A stretch of DNA of 64,000 nucleotides from Sisyra terminalis (lineage: Eukaryota; Arthropoda; Insecta; Neuroptera; Sisyridae), in NCBI GenBank assembly GCA_958496175.1, contig OY292275.1, forward strand, positions 30,419,001 to 30,483,000. The letters run 5' to 3'. The position numbers were made by a program, and so were the translations under genes. Positions 31,658 to 41,843 of the stretch are shown here, piece after piece (within the stretch, counting starts at the first letter, position 1; each line of letters opens with the position of its first letter). Below the pieces are notes generated by a model. It was not told the DNA's origin and did not search any database. It was given only the letters and a program-made list of their open reading frames with translations.

Positions 31658-32933
31658 ATTTAAAATTTCGATTGTTAATTAACTCTACATTATCTCACTT
31701 ATCTATTAAATATTTCATTGAGATAAAACCTTTAGTTGCGAATGCAACGGGCAACTACTTGTTTATGATAATTTTCCTGAATAATAAAAATTAACACCGT
31801 GAATAAAAAAAACATTTTTGACCATTGTATAGTAAATATTCTGTTTCAGTGGTCATTTTACTTAATTTCTCAACTTTCTGTTTTATAGAGTTAATCGTTT
31901 GGTGCACTGAACGGCATGAATTCTGAATAATGCGTATCAGACTACGCACATTCAAAGATTCTGTAGTGTGGAATAATGTTCTTCGTTAAAATACAAAGTT
32001 GACAATAGATTAATTACCAATAAATACCACAATCGTTTATTTTTTGATGAAAATACTTTTCCAAACTCAAGGTATATTCTTATGAGTTTTCAAACTATTA
32101 CTATATTAAGTTTCAACAGTCTTTGGCTGTCATCATCAGGTAATGGTTATTGTGTCAATTGTAAATAAATAAATAAACCATTTATCAATGTTAAAATTTA
32201 AATAAAACATTAAAAGTAAGAAAGAAGATTATTTCTACATATTCCTTTGATTCCCTTTTTCACTTTAATTTCTCTGTCAGAAAGAAACAAAATTTAGTTA
32301 TTAGTTTTACTATGCAATTGAGAGGAAATCGCAAACTCTTACTACGTGGAGAGGATGGATCGCATTTACTACGTCCAAATTATAAACTTTAGGATCTCTG
32401 AGGTTCTTGGATTCGGTATTTCCTCGCGAGCACGTGCCTTTCGTATAAAAAAATTCGTCCAAAAAATTAAAGGAAAATATTTTTGCGCTACAAGCGCCCT
32501 TTCGTTAGATTCCCACTAAAAATGTTTAGATGGTAACAAACGAAAAATATAATTTCACTTAAAGTAAATATTAAACTACATTTAAGAATATAAAATAAAT
32601 TTAAAGTTTAAATGAACTTCGATAAATAGAAACTCCGTTGCGAAAGATAATTGTTAAATCGAGTATATTTAATATTATGGCTAAGGTTGGTAGCGTGGCA
32701 GGAGTCGGAATAGCCGAGGTGATGCCATCTTATTAGGCTACTTGTACTCCTACTCACAGTTTTCCAAAAGTTGTCGACTATCCAAACAGCCCTATTTCAA
32801 TAGGACCTGGTGACAACTTTGGAACTCCTCGAAGACAGCTTGAAAAGAAAACATTTTGACCCCGCGTATAGGCAACTATATAAACGAAAAAATGAGGCCA
32901 GTTGCCTCAATACAACGTCGTTATACATAATGC
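31658..32933. other. non-coding stretch, possibly BEL leader/LTR in the right half
   Basis: 31658-31720 resembles part of repeat R (aaaatttcgattgttaattaac). A hammerhead-like string lies at 32107-32150. From about 32690 to 32930 the base composition is less AT-rich, and the minus reading holds TTTATATAG (TATA-like). This may be the remainder of the BEL LTR or its leader. No open frame was found. Confidence 0.35.
32107..32150 (-). ncRNA. hammerhead-like relic, minus strand
   Basis: In the minus reading CTGATGA (32133-32139) is followed by a possible stem II (ACAG with CTGT) and GAAAC. ATTAC before the core can pair with GTAAT after it (stem I, 5 bp), with ATA as cleavage triplet. Stem III is poor. 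PLE ends typically look like this, but no PLE protein is adjacent. Confidence 0.35.
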
Positions 32934-33335
32934 TGTTACCATATATTTTTAATTAATTACTATTTCATGTGATTGAAACTTATTAAATGTAAATAATTAT
33001 CACTAACTGTTTAATTTCTCAAGTAAAAAATTAATCTCACTTGAGTGTTTCGATCACTTGAGTGATTCTTGGTATTAAATTGGTACATTAACTTTATTTT
33101 GATATACTTGGTACATTACTTTACTTTTTTAGAAACTTGGTAACATTACTTTATAGGTTGGCGATCGGCTCAATAATAATTAAATAATACATTCTTTGCT
33201 CTATTTTTTAAAATTGTCAACAATAAAAACAATTTTGCTACTTTCATTGTTTTCACTGTTAAACTCACTGCCATCGTTTCAAATCAAAACTTGAACCTCA
33301 TGGCCCTCTTGTTTTCTGAACCAAGTTTCTTAACA
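32934..33335 (-). repeat. BEL/Pao 3' LTR (solid start, uncertain end)
   Basis: In the minus reading a purine tract GGGGGGAAAA (33336-33345) is followed at once by TGTTAAGAAACTTGG. This is the polypurine-tract/LTR junction expected about 100 bp after the pol stop at 33444. A matching end ...GGTAACA lies at 32934, giving TG...CA and 402 bp. A longer LTR reaching about 32530 cannot be excluded. No 5' partner LTR exists here because the element is cut at 36478. Confidence 0.5.
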
Positions 33336-33443
33336 TTTTCCCCCCGTTGAGAGGATATTCCGAACGACAAATATGATACATAACATATAAATATAACTGA
33401 AACAATGGTACAAAATTAACTTAAAGTCTTAAAGAATAAATAA

Positions 33444-34919
33444 TTAATTTGCTTCTTGATTGTCAACAGGTATTGGTAATATTGAAAGTTTTTTAACATT
33501 TCGAATTAAAGTAGTTTTTGACGTTTTCACTTTCACTGTGCGAATGACTCCATCTTCTCCCGGAAAGCACTTAATGACACGTCCTATGGCCCATTGGGAA
33601 GGTGGTAAATGATCTTCCCTTAAAAGAACTACAGCTCCTTTTGGAATATTGGGTCCAGATTTATTCCATTTTATTCTAAGATTTAACTCGTTTAAGTATT
33701 CGAGTCTCCATCGTTTCCAAAAATCCTGCTTGACCTTTTGGATGTGTTCCCAGGTAGATAAGCGATTAGTAGGAATTCCGGCGAGGTTACGGTCATGTAA
33801 GTTGGTCAAAGAGTCACCGATTAAAAAATGGTCAGGGGTAATGACTAAAGGGTCATTAGGGTCTAATGATATGGGAGTTAACGTTCGCAAATTCAATATG
33901 GTTTCAATCTCCATTATCAAAGTGTTAAATTGTTCATGGTACAAATGTTTTTTAAAACTATTAACTGCGGTTTCCCACAAACCTCCAACATAAGGTGCAA
34001 ATGGTGGTGTGAAATGCCATTGGATGCCTTTTGTGGTTAAATATCCTTGAATTTTCTCTTGAGCTTTTGATGTGTTAAATTCATTGATTAGCTTTTTCAA
34101 AATATTATTTGTTCCAACAAAATTGGTTCCGTTGTCACTGTAGATATCCTTTGGTAAGATTATGGGGTATTTTGCCTCAAAAGGTAAATTTGAGAACGAC
34201 AGACGCCCATCGACTCCAATAGTTCCATCTTCATCAAGTTTAGGGGTCAATTTTAAAAGTTTTGCGGTTTTGCTCATTGGAGAGTTTGGATTTTTCAAGG
34301 ATTTTACGTCGTCAGTGAATGCCTGTCGTTGAATTGCTTTAATTATGCAAACCTCGACGTTGTGCAATTCCTTTAAATGTAAAGGACCCCTTGGTAGACG
34401 GTTATGAATTAATCTAAAGCAATAAGCGAGAAACCGAATCATATGATCTAAGGTGGAAAATCTGTTAAGAGTGGTGAATTCTCTGGTAGTTGTTGTTAAG
34501 CAAGTTATTCGCCGTTGTTCAGGCACTACTTGTAATAATGGTAAGGGAATGCTAGGCCAATAATTCGAGGATTTACACAGCCACGGTGGATCATTCTTCC
34601 AAATAGTCATTGACAAAAATTGAGTAGGTAAAACTCCTCTTGACACTAGATCTGCTGGATTATCTTCGGTAGGTACGTGATGTGGAAAGTAATAATGGTC
34701 TAATTTTAACGGTGTATCGTAAACTGGTGACATATGGTTTGAATTTAAGTACTCTTGCATAACATCATTATATTGTGTTTCTAAGTTTTGATTGCCTTTC
34801 CATCTTTTTTTAGTATTCTTAATTTTTTTTAAAGCTAAAGAATACGATTCTCCAAGGGCCGGACTTCTTGGATCGAATGGCAGTGAATCCCTTTTTACAT
34901 GGCTTTGAAAATGACACAA
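33444..34919 (-). pseudogene. BEL/Pao pol with fused RT edge, RNase H end and integrase
   Basis: An open frame of about 490 codons is assembled from pol pieces with internal parts missing. It runs from the RT start (LKLDHYYFPHHV) straight to the end of the RNase H-like region (PTEDNPADLVSRGVLP), so the RT catalytic core is gone. Later LPFEAKYPIILPK runs into DIYSDNGTNFVG, removing the integrase zinc-binding part and first catalytic Asp. The second Asp (SDNGTNF) and the Glu region (YVGGLWETAV) remain, followed by the C-terminal domain (LLREDHLPPSQWAIGRVI). Both deletions keep the frame. A shift near 34900 separates it from the upstream part. Confidence 0.8.
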
Positions 34920-35950
34920 TCTTCTTCTTCTTCTGGAGTCAATCTGCTACTGGTGGGACATTGCTCCAGTTCCCAAAATTTGTTCAACTCAATACCAGTA
35001 ACGTGACACTTAGTTGTTGTAGGTTTATACGAAGGAACTGTTCCTCCCAAAATCCACCCAAGTTGTGTTTTATGTAAATATAGATTGTGCTGTTTGGTCA
35101 AAGAAATCTTGATTTGTCCAATACATAATAAAGACAGCGTTGTTTCCGCTCCTAGTAGGAGATCAATTGGTGCTGGCTTATAAAAGGACGGATCCGCCAA
35201 TTTTATGTTTGATGGTATTTTTAATAATTCTCATTGAATTGGTTGACCCGGAACGACATGTGAAATTCTTGGAATAATTAAAAATGTTAATCTCTTCGTA
35301 AAATTATTTATTCGCGAAGTAATGCGTGCCGTCGTCATTTCAGTACAGTACGTCGTCATTGTATTCAATGTTCCGACAGGTATACGACAAGCAGTAATTT
35401 TCAAATTCAACGTTTTTGCTAAACTTTTAGTCATGAAATTAGTGGTTGAACATGTGTCAAGTAATGTTCGACAGGAAATACTTTTCTGGTTTGCATCTAA
35501 TACATTTACCATGGCGGTAACCATAATATCATTGGATAAAACATCCGTCACTAGGCTGGTATGCATTCCTATTTTTGTTGAAGGGCTCTTGGTCTCGCTA
35601 CTTTGATCCTCCAACGATATATTCCTGTTCCCATTACTAGTGTAGTTAAAATTGGTGGGTGAGGTATATCTTGTTTCAACGTGTAGTAAAGAATTATGTC
35701 GTTTCGAACATTTTTTACATGACGCCCTTGACAAACAGGATTTGACTTGGTGTCCCTTTCCAAAACAGTTGAAACACAAATGTGCCTCGGTAATTACTCT
35801 GCGACGTTCGTTCACAGATAATTTACGAAATTTTACACAGGTGTATAATTGATGCAATTCGTTGCAAATAGGACAGTAAGATGATGGTGAAGATTTTGTC
35901 TTGTCGTTTGATACATTTGCAGACTGTTGATTGGTAAATAATGCTAGCAA
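34895..35950 (-). pseudogene. BEL/Pao gag C-terminus and protease
   Basis: Minus-strand frames carry three Cys/His motifs: CPICNELHQLYTC, CFNCFGKGHQVKSC and CKKCSKRHNSLLH. A Ser/Thr-rich spacer follows, then the protease-like part CRTLLDTCSTTNFMTKSLA, where family members have an LLDxGS-type site, so the Gly is replaced by Cys. After TGA/TAA near 35234 the post-protease segment continues: IKLADPSFYKPAPIDLLLGAE (split here only by reading across the stop) and LHKTQLGWILGGTV. It ends in a shift at about 34900. Confidence 0.75.
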
Positions 35951-35983
35951 ATGTGAGCGATGTTGTGGAATGTCTCGTTTTTG

Positions 35984-36478
35984 TTATAAATTTAAATGTT
36001 TTTCGTGGTACTGTGAACTATCACCACATAAAGCTCTTTTTTCTAAAAACTTTAAAAGGTCTTTATATGATGGTATCCTATCATCAGTTAATGTAAGTTC
36101 CCAATGCCATATAGTACCAGGATTAAGTTTGGATAAAATTAAATCAACTAAAGGAATATCCCAAAACGAAACCGCTGCTTTTAAATTTTCTAATGCTCTC
36201 GTATGTTGGTAAAATGTATCAATAAGTTGGTTAATTGATGACGCAGTGTCCTTTTGCAAACGTGGGTATTCTCGCAAAATAGACCAATGACGACGAGTCA
36301 TTTTCCTTAATGATTCGTATTTTTCTTTTAGGATATGTAACGCGACTTCATAATTTGCATCAGTTATCTCAAGAGAATCAATTGCGTTCGCTGCTTTGCC
36401 AGTGAGTGATGTCCTGAGATAGTTTATTTTTTTAACTGGTGGTAAATCTTCCTGATCAATCAAAACTGAGAATAAATT
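35984..36478 (-). pseudogene. BEL/Pao gag, N-terminally cut
   Basis: The frame gives DLPPVKKINYLRTSLTGKAA, then ALHILKEKYESLRKMTRRHW, SSINQLIDTFYQHTRALENL, a DIPLVDLILSKL block and KDLLKFLEKRA. This is the gag core of BEL/Pao elements, which forms the virus-like particle in the family. Its start is missing: at 36476-36478 the sequence changes to repeat R copy B. A stop at 35982 parts it from the knuckle region. Confidence 0.75.
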
Positions 36479-36933
36479 TGTTGGTTGTTAAAAACAAACA
36501 AAATTTAAAAACTGCTTCTTTGTGGTTTTTGGTACATACTACATAAACTTTCATACTAATTAAGTGATATGGCGTTATTTAAAATGATGTTATTAAAATG
36601 TTATAACAAAAACAGAAACTTAATATTAATTAATTATTTATTTATTAATTACACTTATTAAATTCAAAATTTCGATTAATGATTTTCTCATACCAACTTA
36701 GTCACCCCTTTTTACTTTTTGAGGGTCGGAATTTTCAAAAAAAAGAAATTCTTGTCAAATGTCTACTTCTTATAAGGAATAAATTGAATATTAAAATTTC
36801 ATCAGTCAGAGGAGGTATATAAATACACGATTTAATGTTTGCACGGTTTTAAAAACGTATTTACTTTAAGTTTAATTACTATTATTATTATTACTACCAC
36901 TATTATTTTTTTTTTTTGTTAATATTTCCTTAT
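36476..36933. repeat. repeat R copy B, left part
   Basis: Parallel to 18900-19370 of copy A over about 450 bp, including tactacataaactttcatact, cttagtcacccctttt and the (ATT)-rich run. Its left end cuts into the BEL gag. It ends with the left TSD (36921-36933) of LINE B2. Confidence 0.75.
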
Positions 36934-36943
36934 CAACGCTACA

Positions 36944-37361
36944 ATGTTAGTATCTGGATCCAACTCGACGTCCAACGAGATAGATTATAATATCTCAATG
37001 GAAGATCTAACGTCGGATGAAGAAAAAGTCAACTGGCAAGAGCAAAAAGGGAGGAAAAGGATTTATTCTAAAGAGAATGACAGGCAATCGCAGAAAAGAG
37101 TCCAAGTCAGCTCACCGATTTCAAGCCCAATAACAATTCAAAATAGATTTGAAATGTTACCCCAAGTGCCTGATGATCCTCTGGAAAAAGAAAAAAGGAG
37201 CTCGCGCCACCCCCGATATTCATCCCCAATGTAAAAGATATTAAAGAGCTGATGAGTGAACTGGACGCGGCAATAAATAGAGCACACTACTCGGTTAGGG
37301 TGCAAAACAATAACACCAAGGTAAGTGTGAAAAACCTAGAAAGCGACCTAGAAGTCCAATG
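36944..37361 (+). pseudogene. LINE B2 ORF1, N-terminal third
   Basis: ATG at 36944 opens MLVSGSNSTSNEIDYNIS and the acidic/basic LTSDEEKVNWQEQKGRKR also seen in LINE G. A shift near 37190 moves to PPPIFIPNVKDIKELMSE and VKNLESDLEV, after which LINE sequence stops at about 37361. The PRE_C2HC region and zinc knuckles are absent, replaced by the gag piece. Confidence 0.8.
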
Positions 37362-37590
37362 ACTTCGTTCACGGTATCGGCGAGCGTTGTTAGCTCCTCT
37401 AAGCTGCTTCGTGATTGTGAAGCGACAATTACTTGGACCTGTGTTGGAAGGCGACTTGACCAAATAGATCGTAAGAAATCGTCGGGCACATTTGGACCGG
37501 CGAGATTCTGCAGATGTCGTAAGAACTGAGACGGTTTTCGATCGCCAATGTCCTCGTGTGTCAGCAACTGGCGCACACGTTGTTCTTTAC
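37362..37590 (-). pseudogene. Gypsy gag fragment embedded in LINE B2
   Basis: In the minus reading EQRVRQLLTHEDIGDRKPSQ (from about 37582), FLRHLQNLAGPNVPDDFL, IWSSRLPTQVQ and ELTTLADTVNEV are the gag core of a Ty3/Gypsy element. Compare EIEIGNRKPSQLLTEM and AQLAKLADKVVEV in the Gypsy element at 60.0-61.4 kb. About 229 bp are present, with no LTR or TSD, joined to LINE sequence at both sides. It is not the same copy as the 60-kb element, judging by divergence. Confidence 0.85.
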
Positions 37591-39648
37591 ATGTCGTCAG
37601 ATCATACTCCGGTGATTCTCACAACACACTCAGCAATCAGAGCGACTGAACCCCCATTAAGTCTGAGCAACAAGAAAACAAATTGGAGTATCTTCAAAGG
37701 AATCGTGGATGAAAGATTAAATTTAGCAGTGCCATTAAAAACTTACAACGACTTAGAACTAGCAATCGAAAACTTTAATAAAGTAGTTCAATCAGCAGCA
37801 TGGAACTCAACACCTATAACCAAAATGAATACCATCGACATCACCTACTCAGATAAAATTAAAGATCTGATATCGGAAAAAAGGAAAATTAGAAGAAAAT
37901 GGCAAGCAAATCGATATCCAAACGATAAGACTGAACTAAACAAAATTACCAAGAAACTCAAAGAAACCATCCTAGAGGCCAAAAATGAACACTTCGTTGA
38001 ACGTCTACAACAGCTCACTCCAACAGCCGATACAAATTACTCCCTCTGGAAGGCGACTAAATATCTCAAAAGACCAACTCATCACACTCCTCCTTTGAGA
38101 AGGGGCAACCATGATTGGGCAAAGAGTGATCTCGAAAAAGCGGAACTATTTGCTACGCACTTGGAGCAGGTTTTTTCCCCAAATGAGATCCAAGACGACG
38201 AAGATAGCTCTGATGAGAACTTGGACACGGAATCCACATTTGAGGGCTCACCCAGATTTTTCACTCCTAATGAATTGAAGGAAATCATAAATGAAATGCC
38301 TCATAGCAAAGCGCCCGAATACGATTTGATTACTGGAGGAATCCTGAAAAAACTACCAAGAAAAGGCATAGTGTATCTTACATCTATATGCAATGTCATT
38401 TTCAGAATCAAGTACTTTCCCGCTCAATGGAAGATGGCACAGGTGATCCTAATTCCAAAATCGGGCAAACCCAAGGACAAGGTCAACTCTTATCGCCCTA
38501 TCAGCCTTCTTCCAATAATGAGCAAAGTGTTTGAGAAGGGATTCCTAAGAAGAATATTGGATGTGCTAAACAAAAGTGGTCAAATACCCGATCACCAGTT
38601 TGGGTTCAGACTGTCGCACTCTACAGTAGAGCAAATACACCGAGTAGTAAATACTGTACGAACTGCGCTTGAAAATAAAGAGTACTGCTCAGCAGTCTTC
38701 CTGGATATTGCTCAAGCCTTTGACAAGGTATGGCACAAGGGGCTGCTGCAAAAATTAGGCAAGTATTTACCGGTTGACTACTGCACAGTGATCAAATCGT
38801 ATCTGAGTGAAAGGACGTTCCAAGTGAAACAAAGGGACGCAGTCAGCGTGCTTGGTCGAGTGAGAGCTGGAGTGCCACAGGGGAGCATCCTTGGACCCTT
38901 ACTGTATGTTCTATTCACGGCTGATCTCCTAACAGTCGACGGAATCACTACGGCTACGTATGCGGATGACACTGCATTACTGGCCGCTGCTAAAGACCCG
39001 TGCACAGCGTCGCACAAACTGCAAGAGGCATTAGACATCTTCCACCGGTGGGCCAGCAAATGGAAAATTAAGGTGAGTGAAACCAAATCAAATCACGTTA
39101 CGTTCACCAATAGGCACCAGAACTGTCCCCCGATGAAATTGAATGGAGTTGAAGTACCTCAGTGCAAACAAGCGAAATACCTGGGAATGTACTTAGATAG
39201 ACGGATGACCTGAACATATCACATTAAGGAAAAAAGAAAACAGTTGAACCAAAAATTTGGAAAACTATACTGGCTGATTGGGCACAAGTCGCAACTATCT
39301 ATTGAAAGCAAAATGGCGATATATAAGTGAGTATTGAAACCAATCTGGACGTACCGACTGGAACTTTGGGGTACAGCATCTCACTCCAATATAGAAATCA
39401 TCCAGCGATTTCAACCCAAAACTCTAAGACAAATAATAGGCATGCCATGGTATATCAACAACAACCGCATACACGAAGATCTTCAAATTGATAAAGTCAA
39501 GGATGTTATTTCAAAGCGTGCTAAAAGTTACCAAATGAGACTGGACAACCATCCTAACCAGCTAGCCCTCAATTTGCTCGACAATAGCACCGAGAATAGA
39601 AGACTAAAAAGACCCTCAATTTTGGAACTAACAGACCGATTCAAATAA
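37590..39648 (+). pseudogene. LINE B2 ORF2: endonuclease end, RT and C-terminus
   Basis: LINE sequence resumes at SSDHTPVILTTHS, the last endonuclease motif, so most of the endonuclease is missing. The RT is complete: HSKAPEYDLITGG (Gly to Glu in the usual APGxD), SYRPISLLPIMSKVFEK, HQFGFRLSHSTVEQIHR, FLDIAQAFDKVWHKGL, AGVPQGSILGPLLYV, TYADDTALLAAA. Nonsense codons at 39211 (TGG to TGA) and near 39327 (TCA to TGA) break the C-terminal region, where the sister copy B1 is open. The apparent start at 37492 lies in antisense gag DNA and is not a real N-terminus. Confidence 0.9.
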
Positions 39649-39875
39649 AAAATAATTAATAAAAAGTGAATCAAATTAAATAATTTAATAAATAAATAAT
39701 GAGTTTTGCTGGTGGACACAACCAATTCAAGAGCAGGACAAGACGACAAATTGCAATTATTGCCAAGAGCCAGATTGTGCAAATTAAGTGGAAATAAAAA
39801 AAAAATATTTCCTTATTGAGTAACTGTAAGGGACTATTTACAACAATTTTGTAAAAATTGTGAACAAAATAATTT

Positions 39876-39933
39876 ATTGTAAGATTCGAACCCACGTCTC
39901 CTTAACAGAGTGTCAGATACGTAAGCCATTACG

Positions 39934-39938
<5 letters not shown>
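39876..39938 (-). other. tRNA-like module inside repeat R
   Basis: In the minus reading TAGCGTAATGGCTTACG fits an A box with a D-arm (GTAA-TGGC-TTAC). GTGGGTTCGAATCTTAC, 28 nt further on, is a T-arm with B box GGTTCGAATC and a 5-bp stem. Spacing is as in tRNA. No 7-bp acceptor stem is found, so this is a tRNA-derived pol III promoter-like relic and not a tRNA gene. Confidence 0.7.

Positions 39939-39993
<55 letters not shown>
39935..39993. repeat. (TA)n microsatellite
   Basis: About 29 uninterrupted TA units directly next to the tRNA-like module. Copy A has no such expansion at the same place (23405-23430). Confidence 0.95.
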
Positions 39994-39997
<4 letters not shown>

Positions 39998-40179
39998 AAA
40001 CGTTTATATTTCAATGGGGCACTTTTTAGACTTTAAACTGAATTTACTGTGCTTTTTAACAGTTCAACTAAAAATATTTTTACAGATTATTTTCTAACTT
40101 TTAATTACCATTCCAATGATATATAACTCGCCTGTCTAAAGTAGAAAAATTTTATTTCATCCCTAGGGAATTTTCTTCC

Positions 40180-40770
40180 TAATCCAACATCACTGCCGAT
40201 GTATGGCGAATATAAAACTGGCACAAAACCTGTTGGATGGTCCTTTTCCAGCGATTACGCTCTTTTGCCTGTCGCGTTGCGGACGCGAAACTCGAATCAA
40301 CGATCTTTTCCACCACTTTCGTCTAACGAGATGGGATCACCCTCGTTTTCTTTTCCCTTCAGGTTGTCCTTGTACCATTAGCTTTTCCATGGTCTCGTGG
40401 CGCGCGATATGTCCGAAAAACCTGAGGGTTCGTCCATACGTCAGTGAAGAGTCTTTGGACTGGCTTAGCTTCGTTCAAGACAGAGACATTAGTTCTTTTA
40501 GTCGTCCATGGGATCCGTAGCATTCTTCTCCAGATCCACATTTCGAAGGCATCAATTCGTCACCGATTAGCTGCACGGATAGTCCACGTTTCCGAAGCGT
40601 AGGAGAAGATAGGAAAAATCAGTGTACCAACCAATCTGATTTTATTAGCTTTTAATATGTTGCGATCCTTCCATATTTTGGACAGTTGTGTTACGGCAGA
40701 TCTAGCGATTTCAATGCGTCGTTTAATTTCGTGCTCACATAATCCTGATTTATGTATCATCGATCCCAGA
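40180..40770 (-). pseudogene. RTE-like LINE, C-terminal part
   Basis: Minus reading: SGLCEHEIKRRIEIARSAV, NKIRLVGTLIFPIFSYASE, TWTIRAANRRRIDAFEMWIW, RRMLRIPWTTKRTNVSVL, then LRFFGHIARHETMEKLMVQG and a basic tail. This is the post-RT region of endonuclease-RT retroposons that I know from RTE-like insect LINEs. The clade is tentative. Stops lie near 40357, 40541 and 40757. It directly follows the E3 fragment (same strand) and ends at repeat R copy B. Confidence 0.75.
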
Positions 40771-40774
40771 TGTG

Positions 40775-41640
40775 GGTGAAATCCTGAACAATTTTGTTGA
40801 TGGATACTTCAGCTGAGCATATTAATAGGCTACTCTTTAATTTAGCAAGGGATTCAATTTTGGATTCTATCCTACTTTGGAAATTTTCCCAGTCTGCAAA
40901 CTTATATTTCTATCTCCTTGGTTCATTTCCTTGTTCAGTTATATAATTAGTTGGAGAGGTGAAGGCTATACTTATGGGAAAATGATCGCTGTCCCATAAA
41001 GTGCTCAGTGGTTTTCATGTTAGGTTCAAGGCCAAATATCTATCGGACATCGCAAGATCTATGTTTGACATAGCACCACTCGCCACATTGAAGTGCGTTG
41101 GCTCATCGTTGTTTAATAGTAATATATTAGACTCACCCTCTAGCCAATCAGCTATTATTTGTCTTCTCTGATCACTCTTTTTGGAGCTCCAATAGTGGTG
41201 GTGATAATTCAAGTCTCCTACCAGAATAATTGGCTGGGGTAGTTGTTTAATTAAATCTATCCGTATTTCTAATGTGAAGTTAAAGGAGTTTGGAATATAA
41301 ACGTTGCACACAGTAGCTGTAAAAGGCTGTTTTATTCTCACAGCCACTGCCTCTAATGGGGTATTTAATGAGATAGTTTCCGGCTTCGTGTAAGGTTTAA
41401 AATACGTGGCTACTCAGCCACTAGGCCTTAAACAATCGCTCCGATTTTTAAAAAATCCTAAGTATTTTTTTAGTTTGGCACAATGATTGTTATTAAAATT
41501 TTTTTGTTGCAGACGTATACCTATTGGGTCAAATTTACTTATTAAAAGCCTTCATTGTTCATATTTAGCGTAATAGCCGTTGAGGTTCCAATAAAACAGG
41601 GTTATAATTTTTTTATTTCTTTTGTTAGTCGTTTGTTTTG
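40775..41640 (-). pseudogene. I-like LINE E3, ORF2 endonuclease
   Basis: The minus reading begins near 41600 with QWNLNGYYAKYEQ, a degenerate QWNxNG start. It goes on through SLNTPLEAVAVRI, ATVCNVYIPN, PIILVGDLNYHHHYWSSKKS (catalytic GDxN and H), NIDLAMSDRYLALNLT and WDSDHFPISIAF, then the linker KYKFADWENFQSRI. Stops occur at several places (e.g. near 41016 and 41420). It is cut at about 40775 before any RT. ORF1 of the same element lies 200 bp upstream on the same strand. Confidence 0.75.
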
Positions 41641-41843
41641 TAATTCCCAAATTTAGCTGAGAATTTAGTTATACATTTCTTTTAACCTGTGGCGGCGCCA
41701 TTTTGGCTACATATTTAAAACCAACTTTCGCCCCACTCCAATCGACGCGCTAGTGCACTCGGAGTTGTTCCGCGACAAGTGGTCTCCGCTCGGTTCGCGT
41801 AGAGAAGACATCGGCTTAACCTTTTCTGATAATTAAGTTTTAT

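Larger units (their letters stand above)
36934..39803 (+). mobile_element. LINE B2: Jockey copy with internal replacement and 13-bp TSD
   Basis: AATATTTCCTTAT stands at 36921-36933 and 39804-39816. The unit has its 5' end only 10 bp before ORF1 ATG, an ORF1 start, a foreign Gypsy gag piece, the second half of ORF2, and the same 3' UTR as B1 with a short A tail. Insertion into repeat R is shown by the two flanks joining to match copy A. Confidence 0.92.
39817..40170. repeat. repeat R copy B, right part
   Basis: Continues copy B after LINE B2 and matches 19400-19468 plus 23376-23620 of copy A. It breaks off near 40170 (catccctaggg) where the RTE-like fragment starts, so the usual right end of the repeat is missing. 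Confidence 0.75.

Noticed and set aside
37492..37590. N-terminus of the 573-codon frame MDRRDSADVV
   Set aside because: This stretch is the antisense of a Gypsy gag fragment. LINE coding starts only at SSDHTPV.
39876..39938. Functional tRNA gene
   Set aside because: D- and T-arms and both boxes are present, but no acceptor stem pairs and the anticodon arm is unclear.
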